DNA of 33,326 nucleotides from an uncultured Atopobium sp. (GCA_938045565.1 CALIAZ010000049.1:1-33326); one strand, 5' to 3'; counted from the first letter of the stretch, positions 8,496-16,810 are shown. Numbers and translations: made by a program. The notes: generated by a model from the letters alone, not told the origin.

Positions 8496-10184
8496 TTAGC
8501 GCTTTGGTGCCTGATCGGTGCCCAGGACCACGGTGATATCTGTATCGGTGGGGTAGGAACCGTCGTTTGACTTGATGTTGGCGGTAGGGATGTCCAGCGC
8601 TTTTGCAACACCAATGGCCTTTGCCAAGCCCGTGCGGGTACCATCGTACACAATTATTGAGCTGGAAGGATGCTCCAGCGAGCTGTCGGCGTAGGCGGTA
8701 TAACCCTTTGTCTTGAGGATGCCAGCCTTCTGAGCTGCAAGCCCTTGAACGTCGGTGCCATTGAGCACGGCAACTTCACCGGTGTAGTCAGGCTTGATGC
8801 TGTCGATAGCTGAAGGGTCTCCTCCAACGGTACCCACAACGCCTGTGGTTTCGTCAGCGCTTGCATCCTCCAGAGGAGGCAGCGCCTGGTTTACGCGATC
8901 CATCATAGTCTTCCACGCGCTCTTATCGACAATCTCATACCACACGTCATCAATGAGCTCGGACGTCGTAGGCGTACGCGCGGAATACATATCCTTGGAT
9001 GTATCTATGCCCCTGAATGACATGGCCAGTCCCACAATATCGGTAACGTTGAAGTCAGTAGTCACGCTCTCGGCCATGGTGGACACGGCACCGGACATAG
9101 AAACGGGATCTAGCTGCAGAACTTTCTTGGCAATAGCTGTCAAAATCATGCGCTGGTTAGCTGCGCGATAGAAGTCGCCGGCGCCGTAGTTGTCGTATGC
9201 GTGGCGACTACGAGAAAGACCGAGTGCTTGCTGGCCGTTGAGCTGCTGCTCTCCAGCGGGCAGGTCGATGCCCGAGTACTGCATGTCAGAAACAGCAACG
9301 GGCAGGTTGACCGTAATGCCGCCAATAGAGTCCACAATTTTGGTGAACGACTCAAAGTCTACCTCGGCATAGTGTGAGATGTTAACGTTTGCCAGCTTGG
9401 AAACGGCCTCGACCATTCCGGATGCGCCGCCATAGCTGTACGCGGAGTTAATCTTCTGCTTTCCGTGTTCTCCCAGGTCAACCATAGTGTCTCGGGGAAT
9501 GGAAATCAACGTAATTTTCTTGTTCTTTGGGTCTACGCGGGCCAGAATGATAGTATCGGCGCGGAAGTTTGCGTTGGAATCGCCCCAGTTTTCTGCGCGT
9601 CCCTCGTCCTTATCGACACCAAGAAGTAGCATGTAGAACGGATCAGACGGAGCAACTTGTACCAGTGTAGCTTGCAAGTTTGCGTCCAGACCCTGACGAA
9701 GTTTTGAGTTGGTATCCAGCATCCACCACGCAAACCCTACGCCTGCTACCAGCAGCAACGTGCCCAGAATGCCGGCAAAGATCTTAAGACCACGACCGCG
9801 AGAAGAACCTTGGCGCTTCTTGGAGTATGCACTCACGCCTTCTGCGCGCGAAGGCGCATGGCTGACAGCGCCAGCACGATGTGCAGCAAAGTGGGTGTGT
9901 TTTTGCTGCTGAGCTGGGGCTTCTTCGGGCCACTCGTTACCAACATTGGTCTGGCCAATCAAAGGCTCGCGCGTAAACCTGGAGCCGTGGGATTCGTGAT
10001 TGTTGCGCGCAGAACTTGCACCTGCGCTTCGAACGCTGCCCAGCGTGCGAGGCTGATATGCGCCCTGATTATAAGCGTCATAATCGTCCTGCGCGAAGTC
10101 CTCTGTATCGTACTCAGGGGTATCTTCGTACCTATCACGGCTGCTGCGACCGTGATTCTGAGATGAATGTGACCTTCTGGCCAT
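8496..10184 (-). CDS. LytR-CpsA-Psr (LCP) family cell-wall glycopolymer ligase
   Basis: Predicted 562-residue type II membrane protein. Residues 1-130 are a hydrophilic, Ser/Arg/Asp-rich cytoplasmic region and 133-156 are a single membrane span. The LCP catalytic domain runs from about 180 to 370. Family hallmarks include the DPFYMLLLGVD opening, FRADTIILARVDP, ISIPRDT, KINSAYSYGG, and the arginine-rich SRSRHAY...DFYRAANQR stretch that contacts the polyprenyl-pyrophosphate. A LytR_C domain (about 470-562) completes it. The family transfers teichoic-acid-like or capsule polymers from lipid carriers to peptidoglycan outside the cell. ATG 10184 is chosen because AAAGGAGC lies just upstream on the minus strand; an upstream in-frame ATG at 10220 has no clear RBS. 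The neighbouring surface adhesin is also a cell-envelope gene, but a terminator separates the two. Confidence 0.92.
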   Translation of the reverse strand: MARRSHSSQNHGRSSRDRYEDTPEYDTEDFAQDDYDAYNQGAYQPRTLGSVRSAGASSARNNHESHGSRFTREPLIGQTNVGNEWPEEAPAQQQKHTHFAAHRAGAVSHAPSRAEGVSAYSKKRQGSSRGRGLKIFAGILGTLLLVAGVGFAWWMLDTNSKLRQGLDANLQATLVQVAPSDPFYMLLLGVDKDEGRAENWGDSNANFRADTIILARVDPKNKKITLISIPRDTMVDLGEHGKQKINSAYSYGGASGMVEAVSKLANVNISHYAEVDFESFTKIVDSIGGITVNLPVAVSDMQYSGIDLPAGEQQLNGQQALGLSRSRHAYDNYGAGDFYRAANQRMILTAIAKKVLQLDPVSMSGAVSTMAESVTTDFNVTDIVGLAMSFRGIDTSKDMYSARTPTTSELIDDVWYEIVDKSAWKTMMDRVNQALPPLEDASADETTGVVGTVGGDPSAIDSIKPDYTGEVAVLNGTDVQGLAAQKAGILKTKGYTAYADSSLEHPSSSIIVYDGTRTGLAKAIGVAKALDIPTANIKSNDGSYPTDTDITVVLGTDQAPKR

Positions 10185-10288
10185 TGGGGCTCCTTTGTGT
10201 TTAATCTGCGTTTTGCCCAATGCGTTTTGTCAAACATCTACTATACGCAATTTTGCGTCTTTGTGCTGCATAGAAACAAACCTGCCAC

Positions 10289-10320
10289 AAAAAATCCCCG
10301 CTTCAATGTGTGAAGCGGGG
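10289..10320 (-). terminator. Intrinsic terminator of the surface-protein gene (minus strand)
   Basis: The arms 10296-10305 and 10311-10320 (CCCCGCTTCA and its complement) form a perfect 10-bp stem with a 5-base loop. On the minus strand the stem is followed by a run of six T. It is placed between the surface protein and the LCP gene, so they appear to be separate transcripts. Confidence 0.85.
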
Positions 10321-10403
10321 TCGTGTGCGAGAAGTTCGTGGAGCTTGGCGCGAGAAGTACGAGCAACTTTTGTTCATGGCGTTACTTACTACGCAACGCT
10401 TCC

Positions 10404-12194
10404 TTACTTACGACGATCCTTCAGAGCATAGCCAAGCGTCGTAATAACGCTGCCCACGGTAGCTACTGCAACAAGAGCAATCTCGGAGAAGTCGCCAGTC
10501 TCAGGAAGCTTTAGCTGCTTCTTCTTGGGCTTCTTTGGAGTCTCTGATGGAGGAGTTGTAGGTGGGGTGTTTGGAGGAGTGTTTGGTGGAATCTCGGTGT
10601 TAGTAACCGTAAAACCATCAATTTGGTTACCCGAGACAGCGCTGGTATATCCAGCAGGAACGTTCTCTTCTACTACGGTGTAAGCAATAACGTGACCGTC
10701 TGTTGCATCGTTGCGGAGAAGACCACTAAATGTTGCAGCCCAGTTATTGGTCTGGTCAAGAGTGACTGTCTCAGAGCTTGCAACGCCGTCTTTGTAGAGC
10801 CTGACGGTAACAGGGCCACCGACAGTTCCTACCCATGTCTTGTTAACCTGTACGTCAACTGTTGGGGTTTTCTCGTCCTCAACGGTCTTAATAACTCCGG
10901 TGGTTGCGGAAACGGTGAGGTTGTACATATCAGTATTGAGCTGGTAACCATCAGGAGCGGTAATCTCCTGAACGCTGTAGGTGCCTGCAGGAAGCTTTTC
11001 AGTGGTAGCGGTACCATCTGCACCAGTGGTAATGGTCCAGGTCTTGGTTGGATCGGTGGTGCTGGTTACCTTAAAGACTGCGCCCGCAAGCTTGGTGTTG
11101 TGGTCGTTCTTATCCACCTTGACGATGTGAATACGAGCGATGATGGTAGAAGTACCTTCTCCGCCGGAAGTTGCGTTGCGATATACCCAATCGGAGCTAT
11201 ACTCAGGGTTGTCGGAATACATCTTGATGAGGTTACGCAGAGCAACACCTGGAACGTACGTGGTGCGATACGTGAACTTAAAGCTCTGACCGTTGCTGAG
11301 GTCTATGCCAGAAAGGTCAAGATCAAATGACTTGCCATCAGGGGAGATAGTCAGCATACCTGGGGTAATAGGGATGCGCGTAGCGGTTCCTGGAATGGTT
11401 GAACCGTACTCATCAAAAACACCAGTCCAAAGCTCAAAAGAGCCTGGAACATACCTAATCTCTGCAGGAAGATCTCCGCCGCCCCAGTCAAGGAGCTGGT
11501 CGTGTAGACGGACGTTGTGGAAGTTACCACGAGAGTAGTTGATGCGGCCGGTCCACTGAATCTCGTTTGCGTTGCCCTCAATCATCTTGCCCCACTTGGA
11601 GAGGTACTCAGTATCAATGGTGCCAGGAGCGGTGACGTCAAACGTTACAGGAACAGGGCTGCCAGAGACAGTAAAGATAAAAGATTTACCGGTACCTGTC
11701 TGAACACGCTGTGAATCAATGGTAAAGCCAAGTCGAGCGGTACCGCGCAGGTCAGTGTGGTTGTTAACGTAGTCGGTAAAGACAACACGCATGTTTCCAC
11801 CAAAACCATCGGTACCAGGGGTGACGTGAGCTACTGCCATAACCTCGCCGGTTGCTGCATCGGTGATGTTAAAGGTAGACGCAGGATGAGCTGCGGTAAA
11901 CCTCATCTCGTTAGGGAGGGTGACGTCAAAGTAATCGCCCGGCTCTACGTTAGCGTTTGCAGAGGCGTCCCATGTCATAGCAATGGCATACACATTTGCC
12001 TTGTTAACAACGGTAGTTGGATTGCCAAAACGATCTTCAACTCTAAAGTCTGTAATGGTTGCGACAACCGCTTTAGGGGTGCCTGTAGCAGCTTCAGTGC
12101 TTGCAGTCTCAGCAAAAGCTGATTTTGCAGCAAGCGGAAGCGCCAGGACCAGCATGAAGACAAAACTTAACAGCTTAAACAGTCGTTTGTTCAC
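10404..12194 (-). CDS. LPETG-anchored surface adhesin/pilin-like protein with SpaA and Cna-B domains
   Basis: Predicted 596-residue secreted, sortase-anchored protein. A signal peptide covers residues 1-28, ending KSAFA before ETAS. An N-terminal adhesin-like Ig-fold region (about 40-330) starts VEDRFGNPTTVVNKANVY, typical of collagen-binding/SDR-like adhesins. A SpaA/prealbumin-like domain follows (IHIVKVDKNDHNTKLAGAVF to EITAPDGYQL), then a Cna-B domain (VQVNKTWVG to VVEENVPAGY). A proline/threonine stalk leads to LPETG at 563-567, a membrane helix and the DRRK tail. Isopeptide-forming lysine and glutamate candidates (KVDK; EITAPDGY) are visible. The start is taken as GTG 12194, because AAAGGAG lies 5 bases upstream and the signal peptide begins there. 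No sortase gene is in the window, so a housekeeping sortase would be needed. It could be a minor pilin or a stand-alone adhesin. Confidence 0.9.
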   Translation of the reverse strand: MNKRLFKLLSFVFMLVLALPLAAKSAFAETASTEAATGTPKAVVATITDFRVEDRFGNPTTVVNKANVYAIAMTWDASANANVEPGDYFDVTLPNEMRFTAAHPASTFNITDAATGEVMAVAHVTPGTDGFGGNMRVVFTDYVNNHTDLRGTARLGFTIDSQRVQTGTGKSFIFTVSGSPVPVTFDVTAPGTIDTEYLSKWGKMIEGNANEIQWTGRINYSRGNFHNVRLHDQLLDWGGGDLPAEIRYVPGSFELWTGVFDEYGSTIPGTATRIPITPGMLTISPDGKSFDLDLSGIDLSNGQSFKFTYRTTYVPGVALRNLIKMYSDNPEYSSDWVYRNATSGGEGTSTIIARIHIVKVDKNDHNTKLAGAVFKVTSTTDPTKTWTITTGADGTATTEKLPAGTYSVQEITAPDGYQLNTDMYNLTVSATTGVIKTVEDEKTPTVDVQVNKTWVGTVGGPVTVRLYKDGVASSETVTLDQTNNWAATFSGLLRNDATDGHVIAYTVVEENVPAGYTSAVSGNQIDGFTVTNTEIPPNTPPNTPPTTPPSETPKKPKKKQLKLPETGDFSEIALVAVATVGSVITTLGYALKDRRK

Positions 12195-12767
12195 CAGGAC
12201 TCCTTTGCAATAGATACGTCTATTCTCACCCATTACAAAGAGAATTTATTTGAGATTCTGTATATATTTATATCGCTTTTTTAAAGTTCAAATATTTATG
12301 CAGGTACAAGGAATTTATCGGTTCTTTTTCTAATACCTTTTAAATAAAGTACAGGTAAATTCACAGGTTCTTCACAATTGTTCACAACAAACATTTCACG
12401 CTATGTGCAGCTTAACGTAATAAAAATGGATAAATATTACTTCTAATAAGTATAAATACTGGACATTAGTTACTTTTTATACGTGATTCCGAATAGGTCA
12501 TTTTTCTGTATGCAATTAAGGAGGCGAGAAGTTCTGTGGAGTCTCGCAAGATAGACGGGTTTCTCGCCAAAGATAATGGAGACAGCATCGGTATACAAAC
12601 TTTTTAAGAAGACTTTTTGGCGCGCGTAATCTCTCGTGGTGTTATCGGCTGGCTGAAGGTATTATTAATAGTAATAAATTCGTGGTAGAGATATGTGCCC
12701 ATACGTGCGGCATTGCGTCGGCGCAGAATCTAAGAGATACCGGGAAACCGGAGAAGCGGAGTCATGC
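12195..12767. other. Intergenic region between divergent surface-protein and guaA genes
   Basis: The region is very AT-rich from 12240 to 12510 and holds no credible gene. It carries the surface-protein promoter candidate and several TTCACA/GTTCAC words around 12360-12390. An inverted GCGAGAA pair (12524-12530 and 12561-12567) is separated by 30 bases. A guaA promoter must lie here; TTATCG near 12640 with TTAATA near 12663 is a weak candidate. I did not recognise a purine riboswitch. Confidence 0.5.
12263..12291 (-). promoter_or_regulatory. Candidate promoter of the surface-protein gene
   Basis: On the minus strand, TTGAAC (12286-12291) and AATATA (12263-12268) are 17 bases apart, about 70 bases before the GTG start. 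The whole area is AT-rich, which weakens the match. Confidence 0.35.
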
Positions 12768-14357
12768 ATGAGCGAGTCCAGGCCCAAGCAGTTTGTAGCA
12801 GTTCTCGACTTTGGTGCCCAGTACGGCCAGTTAATTGCACGTCGCGTGCGCGATCTTAACGTCTACTCCGAGATTGTTCCCTGTGATATTTCCGCAGATG
12901 AGCTTCGTGAGCTCAATCCATCTGCGCTCATTTTGTCTGGCGGCCCTGCTTCCGTTTACGCAGATGATGCGCCAAAGATTGACCCAGAGATTCTGGAGCT
13001 TGGTCTTCCTGTCTTTGGTTTTTGCTATGGACAGCAGATTATGGCGGTTACCCTAGGTGGCACCGTTGGACATACCGAGAAGGGCGAGTATGGCCCAGCT
13101 CATCTGACTCGCGCGGGGGAGAGCCGCATCTTTGACGGTACCGCTGAGCAGCAGACCGTTTGGATGAGCCATCGCGATGCTGTGTCTGAGGTCCCAGAGG
13201 GCTTTACCGTTACCGCTTCTACCGACGTTTGCCCAATCGCAGCTATGGAAAACGCTGCTAAGAACCTGTATTCTACGCAGTTCCATCCAGAGGTCAACCA
13301 CACTGAGTGCGGTTCCCAGATGCTTTCTAACTTCCTGTTCAATATCTGTGGTTTTGAGAAGACGTGGACCATGGACAACATCATTGAGCAGAAGGTGGCA
13401 GAGATTCGCCAGAAGGTTGGCGATGGCCGCGTTATTTTGGCGCTTTCCGGCGGCGTTGACTCTTCTGTTGTTGCAGCTCTTGTTCACCGCGCTATCGGCG
13501 ATCAGCTGACCTGCGTGTTTGTGAACCACGGCATGCTCCGTAAGGGCGAGCCAGAGATGGTTGAGCAGGTCTTCCGCAAGCAGTTCAACGTGCCTCTGAT
13601 TCACGTTCATGCAGAGGAGCGCTATGCAGAGCTGCTAGCTGGCGTTACCGAGCCAGAGATGAAGCGTCGTCTTATTGGTACCGAGTTCTGGAAGGTCTTC
13701 TTTGACGAGGCCCAGAAGCTGGACGGCGTTCAGTTCCTGGCACAGGGCACCATCTACCCTGACATTATTGAGTCCGGCGCTCGTAAGACCGGCGGCAAGG
13801 CTGCAACCATCAAGAGCCACCACAACCTGATTCCATTCCCAGAGGGCGTTCACTTTGACCTGATTGAGCCTCTGGACCACTTCTTTAAGGACGAGGTCCG
13901 CGCGCTGGGCGTCTCTCTTGGCCTGCCGGAAAATCTTGTCTACAGGCAGCCATTCCCAGGTCCTGGCCTTGCTATCCGCATCATTGGCGACGTTACCCCA
14001 GAAAAGCTGGAGATTCTTCGCAATGCTGACGCTATTGTCCGAGAAGAGATTGACACTTACAATGCTCAGCTCTTTGACGAGACAGGCGATCGTAACTCCG
14101 AGCACAGTGTTTGGCAGTACTTTGCTGTGCTACCTGACATTAAGTCCGTTGGTGTTATGGGCGATGAGCGCACGTATGCTCGTCCAGTTATTCTGCGCGC
14201 TGTTGAGTCCAGCGACGCTATGACCGCTGACTGGGCAAAGCTCCCTTATGAGCTGCTGACTCGCATTTCTTCTAGGATTGTTAGCGAGGTTGTTGGCGTT
14301 AACCGCGTAGCGTATGACATCACTCCAAAACCACCTGCGACCATTGAGTGGGAGTAG
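12768..14357 (+). CDS. guaA: GMP synthase (glutamine-hydrolysing)
   Basis: A 529-residue enzyme that aminates XMP to GMP using glutamine and ATP. The N-terminal class I amidotransferase has nucleophile Cys86 in FGFCYGQQ, with His173 and Glu175 in QFHPEVNH. The ATP-pyrophosphatase domain has the loop SGGVDSS at 227-233. The C-terminal dimerisation domain ends in the conserved PPATIEWE. ATG 12768 is chosen because it begins the conserved region and follows GCGGAG. An upstream in-frame start at 12693 would add 25 atypical residues. The last codons, GAG TGG GAG TAG, are the sequence that integrases of guaA-associated genomic islands are known to target. The gene is intact and is followed by repeats of that same sequence, so the island probably entered here. 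Confidence 0.96.
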   Translation: MSESRPKQFVAVLDFGAQYGQLIARRVRDLNVYSEIVPCDISADELRELNPSALILSGGPASVYADDAPKIDPEILELGLPVFGFCYGQQIMAVTLGGTVGHTEKGEYGPAHLTRAGESRIFDGTAEQQTVWMSHRDAVSEVPEGFTVTASTDVCPIAAMENAAKNLYSTQFHPEVNHTECGSQMLSNFLFNICGFEKTWTMDNIIEQKVAEIRQKVGDGRVILALSGGVDSSVVAALVHRAIGDQLTCVFVNHGMLRKGEPEMVEQVFRKQFNVPLIHVHAEERYAELLAGVTEPEMKRRLIGTEFWKVFFDEAQKLDGVQFLAQGTIYPDIIESGARKTGGKAATIKSHHNLIPFPEGVHFDLIEPLDHFFKDEVRALGVSLGLPENLVYRQPFPGPGLAIRIIGDVTPEKLEILRNADAIVREEIDTYNAQLFDETGDRNSEHSVWQYFAVLPDIKSVGVMGDERTYARPVILRAVESSDAMTADWAKLPYELLTRISSRIVSEVVGVNRVAYDITPKPPATIEWE

Positions 14358-14471
14358 GCTGATAGGGTTCTGACCTGCATTTTTGAGTGCCGCACTGTGC
14401 CGCTGAGTTTCGTTTCGTACGAGAGTCATGGCAAAGCCGCCAGCGATGTTGGTGAGTAAATACGATAACCG

Positions 14472-14506
14472 AGCCTCCGTTCCCGCGTTGGGACGGAGGC
14501 TTTTTC
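14472..14506 (+). terminator. Intrinsic terminator downstream of guaA
   Basis: AGCCTCCGTTCCC (14472-14484) pairs with GGGACGGAGGCT (14490-14501) with one bulged base and a 5-base loop, followed by TTTTT. It lies 115 bases after the guaA stop. It may be the original guaA terminator displaced by the repeats, or an element terminator. Confidence 0.85.
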
Positions 14507-14975
14507 TTTGTCGTTTTACTCCCTTTCACCTGCGATTTCGCAATTTACTCCCCCGTGTTTCAAGACGGCAAGGCACGGTGCGGCATTCGGAGGAACGGGA
14601 GTAAGGATTCATCCCAAGTGAGTAGACGCGCGATTTTTGTCTCCGAGAGCCAAACGGGGCCGTTTCGGGGCCTGTGAAACTCAAATCGAACTCAATAGGC
14701 TTTTCGGCGGTCTTCTCACAGCGTTTTCCCAGGTGGTTAATGGGGAGTAAAGAATCTCGCCGCCTCAATGAAAACGGGAGTAACCAGGGGAAATGCCGCG
14801 GCGTACTGCCGCGTGCCGCCGTGTAAGCCACCGCGTCATTTACTCCCCAGGTGCGCCGGAAATGCCTTGGCATGCAATGGGGAGTAAAAACTCAGCTTAC
14901 GCAGGCCCGAGCGGCGCTCGCCGCCTGGTCCACCGTCCTGATTCGGTTGCGTTGATCGCGAAATGCGGAGAGCCG
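14507..14975. other. Non-coding left end of the integrated island
   Basis: About 470 bases with no credible gene, holding the GGGAGTAA repeat cluster. A smaller duplication of CGGGGCC occurs near 14655-14672. GC increases along the region toward the island value. The chromosome-island junction probably lies inside or at the left edge, close to the guaA stop codon. Confidence 0.5.
14515..14888. repeat. Cluster of seven GGGAGTAA repeats (candidate integrase core/arm sites)
   Basis: The copies are TTTACTCCC at 14515-14523, 14544-14552 and 14839-14847, and GGGAGTAA(A/G/C) at 14597-14605, 14743-14751, 14776-14784 and 14880-14888. The orientation order is reverse, reverse, forward, forward, forward, reverse, forward. 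An imperfect copy, GGTGAGTAAA, is at 14451-14460. The guaA 3' end itself reads GGGAGTAG at 14350-14357. No repeated protein-coding content accompanies the motif. Spacing is irregular (29 to 138 bases), so this is not a CRISPR or simple tandem array. The best reading is an attachment region of the neighbouring integrase, either arm-type binding sites or remnants of repeated integrations. Plasmid-type iterons or repressor sites are alternatives. Confidence 0.65.
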
Positions 14976-15389
14976 CTACAGCGAGGCTTTCCAGTCCTCG
15001 TATTCGTCGGCGTCGATCTTGCCGTTTTCGAGCTGCGCGCGCTTCTCTGCCCACAGTTCGATCGCCATCGCGGCTTTGGGCGCGTGCGGCGCCTTGGGGT
15101 TCAGGGAGAGGCCCGTGCCGTCGGCTGCGGGCACGATGCCGAAGGAGTCCTCGAGCCGCACGAGCAGCGACATGAGGTCGCCCGCAGTCTCGACGCCGTA
15201 ATCCTTGAGGGCGTTGACGGACACGCCGAGCGCCGCGGAGATGGACTCGAGCAGCTCGGGCTTCACGGCGCGGATGCCGCTCTCGTAGTGGCGCACGGCC
15301 CCCTCGGTCAGGCCGACCGCCTCGGCGAGCTGCGCCTGCGTCATGCCGCGCGACTTGCGGTACCGCCTTATGTTCTCGCCTACGGACAT
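14976..15389 (-). CDS. XRE-family transcriptional repressor
   Basis: Predicted 137-residue DNA-binding protein. Residues about 3-60 form an HTH_3 domain (GENIRRYRKSRGMTQAQLAE, AVGLTEGAVRHYESGIR, then LLESISAALGVSVNALKDYG). The remainder is an acidic/amphipathic C-terminal region of unknown role, possibly for oligomerisation. ATG 15389 is chosen because GGAGGAGG lies just upstream on the minus strand; a longer frame from 15449 would run through the operator region. It is divergent from the excisionase-integrase genes, and three CGTAC-N6-GTACG sites lie between them. By analogy with phage and ICE immunity repressors, it probably controls excision and its own synthesis. No peptidase domain (ImmA type) is visible beside it. 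Confidence 0.88.
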   Translation of the reverse strand: MSVGENIRRYRKSRGMTQAQLAEAVGLTEGAVRHYESGIRAVKPELLESISAALGVSVNALKDYGVETAGDLMSLLVRLEDSFGIVPAADGTGLSLNPKAPHAPKAAMAIELWAEKRAQLENGKIDADEYEDWKASL

Positions 15390-15430
15390 GAGCCCTCCTC
15401 CTGGAATTACGTACCAGCACATCTTATCAG

Positions 15431-15511
15431 CGTACGCAAATGTACGCAATTCTATTGACAGTACAGATATGTACGTTTACTCTGAATCTGTGAACCGTAC
15501 GTATCCGTACG
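15431..15511. promoter_or_regulatory. Three palindromic operators, CGTAC-N6-GTACG
   Basis: Site 1 is 15431-15446, site 2 is 15460-15475 (first base A instead of C), and site 3 is 15496-15511. Each has half-sites CGTAC and GTACG separated by 6 bases. Site 2 sits between the -35 and -10 elements of the excisionase promoter, and the others flank it. They are the likely binding sites of the adjacent XRE repressor. Confidence 0.75.
15455..15483 (+). promoter_or_regulatory. Promoter of the excisionase-integrase-mobilisation unit
   Basis: TTGACA at 15455-15460 and TACTCT at 15478-15483 are separated by exactly 17 bases, and the -35 is perfect. The start codon of the first gene is 46 bases downstream of the -10. 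Operator site 2 overlaps the spacer, so repressor binding would block it. Confidence 0.8.
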
Positions 15512-15529
15512 CCATTGATTGGAGGAGCC

Positions 15530-15733
15530 ATGGACGAGAAGGTGGCGAAGACGCCGAGGCCGCACATGCTGGACGCCGACGAGGTCGCGGAGCTGCTGAG
15601 GATCAAGAAAGGCAGCGCCTACGAGGTGATCAGGAAGATAAACGCCGAGCAGGAGGCGCGCGGGCGCGTGGTCATCCGCGGGCGCGTTCGAAGCGACGTC
15701 TTCGACGCCCTGTACTTCCCGGAGGTGGACTGA
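15530..15733 (+). CDS. Excisionase-like helix-turn-helix protein
   Basis: Predicted 67-residue MerR/Xis-type winged-helix protein. The segment LDADEVAELLRIKKGSAYEVIRKIN is the recognition helix region, followed by the wing, as in HTH_17-type excisionases and recombination directionality factors. ATG 15530 follows GGAGGAG at 15521-15527. The gene ends 1 base before the integrase start, with the integrase RBS inside its last codons. Position and size fit an Xis that directs excision of the island. A general small DNA-binding regulator is the alternative. Confidence 0.82.
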   Translation: MDEKVAKTPRPHMLDADEVAELLRIKKGSAYEVIRKINAEQEARGRVVIRGRVRSDVFDALYFPEVD

Positions 15734-15734
15734 C

Positions 15735-16805
15735 ATGCCCGTGTACAAGGACGACGGCAACGGCACGTTCTACGTGCAGTGCTACTACCGCGACGCCCGC
15801 GGCTCGAAGCGCCACAAGACGAAGCGCGGCTTCTCCTCCGAGGTGGAGGCCGCAGTGTGGGAGAGCCAGTTCAAGAGCCTTAACGGCGGGGCCATGGACA
15901 TGACGTTCTCCGAGTTCGTCGAGGTGTACGCCTCCGAGGTGAAGCCGCGCATACGCGAGCACACGTGGATCACCAAGGAGTACATCATCAACGACAAGCT
16001 CGTGCCGTTCTTCGGGGACATGCGCATGTGCGACGTGAGGCCGATCGACGTCATCAGGTGGCAAAACGAGCTCACCGAGCACCGGGACGCCGACGGGAAG
16101 CCCTGGGCACCGACGTACCTGCGCACAGTGAACAACCAGCTCAACGCCATCTTCAACCACGCCGAGCGCTACTACGGCCTCAGCGACAACCCGGTGCGCA
16201 GGGTCGACAAGATAGGCTCGAAGAAGGGCGGCGAGATGCAGTTCTGGACCAAGGACGAGTACCTGAGGTTCAGCGAGGCCGTCATGGACAAGCCTCTCTC
16301 ATTCCACGCCTTCGAGCTGCTTTACTGGACGGGCATACGCTGCGGCGAGCTCCTGGCGCTCACGCCGTCCGACTTCATGCTGGAGAGCTCGCGGCTGCGC
16401 ATCAACAAGTCGTACCAGAGCCTCAACGGCGTTGACACCGTGACCGACCCCAAGACGCCCAAGTCCGTGCGCACGATCGTCATGCCCGCCTTCCTGCGCG
16501 ACGAGATGGCGGACTTCATCGAGATGCGCGACGACGTCGCCCCCGACGAGCGCCTGTTCGCCGTGACCAAGCACTTCCTGGCCCACGAGATGGAGCGCGG
16601 GTGCAAGGCGTCGGGCGTGAAGCGCATCCGCATACACGACATACGCCACAGCCATGTGAGCCTGCTGATAGAGATGGGCTTCTCCGCGCTGGCCATCGCC
16701 GAGCGCATGGGCCACGAGGCGGTGGACATCACCTACCGCTACGCGCACCTGTTCCCCACGAAGCAGGACGAGATGGCCGCCGCGCTCGACGGGGCGAGGG
16801 GGTAA
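15735..16805 (+). CDS. int: Tyrosine-type site-specific recombinase (integrase)
   Basis: Predicted 356-residue integrase that would insert and excise the island. An N-terminal arm-binding AP2-like domain (about 3-48, VYKDDGNGTFYVQCYYRD, KRGF) is followed by a SAM-like core-binding domain (about 56-140) and the catalytic domain (about 170-350). Catalytic residues in order are Arg202 (TGIRCGE), a beta-hairpin Lys (240 or 243), His301 and Arg304 (HDIRH), His327 (MGHEAV) and nucleophile Tyr336 (YRYAHLF). All are present, so it looks functional. Related ICE and phage integrases of Firmicutes and Actinobacteria have the same layout. The gene is coupled to the upstream excisionase, with GGAGG at 15721-15725 as its RBS. 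Confidence 0.95.
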   Translation: MPVYKDDGNGTFYVQCYYRDARGSKRHKTKRGFSSEVEAAVWESQFKSLNGGAMDMTFSEFVEVYASEVKPRIREHTWITKEYIINDKLVPFFGDMRMCDVRPIDVIRWQNELTEHRDADGKPWAPTYLRTVNNQLNAIFNHAERYYGLSDNPVRRVDKIGSKKGGEMQFWTKDEYLRFSEAVMDKPLSFHAFELLYWTGIRCGELLALTPSDFMLESSRLRINKSYQSLNGVDTVTDPKTPKSVRTIVMPAFLRDEMADFIEMRDDVAPDERLFAVTKHFLAHEMERGCKASGVKRIRIHDIRHSHVSLLIEMGFSALAIAERMGHEAVDITYRYAHLFPTKQDEMAAALDGARG

Positions 16806-16810
16806 GAAGG

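Noticed and set aside
14515..14888. CRISPR array
   Set aside because: The repeat is under 12 bases, occurs in both orientations and has irregular spacing; no cas genes are present.
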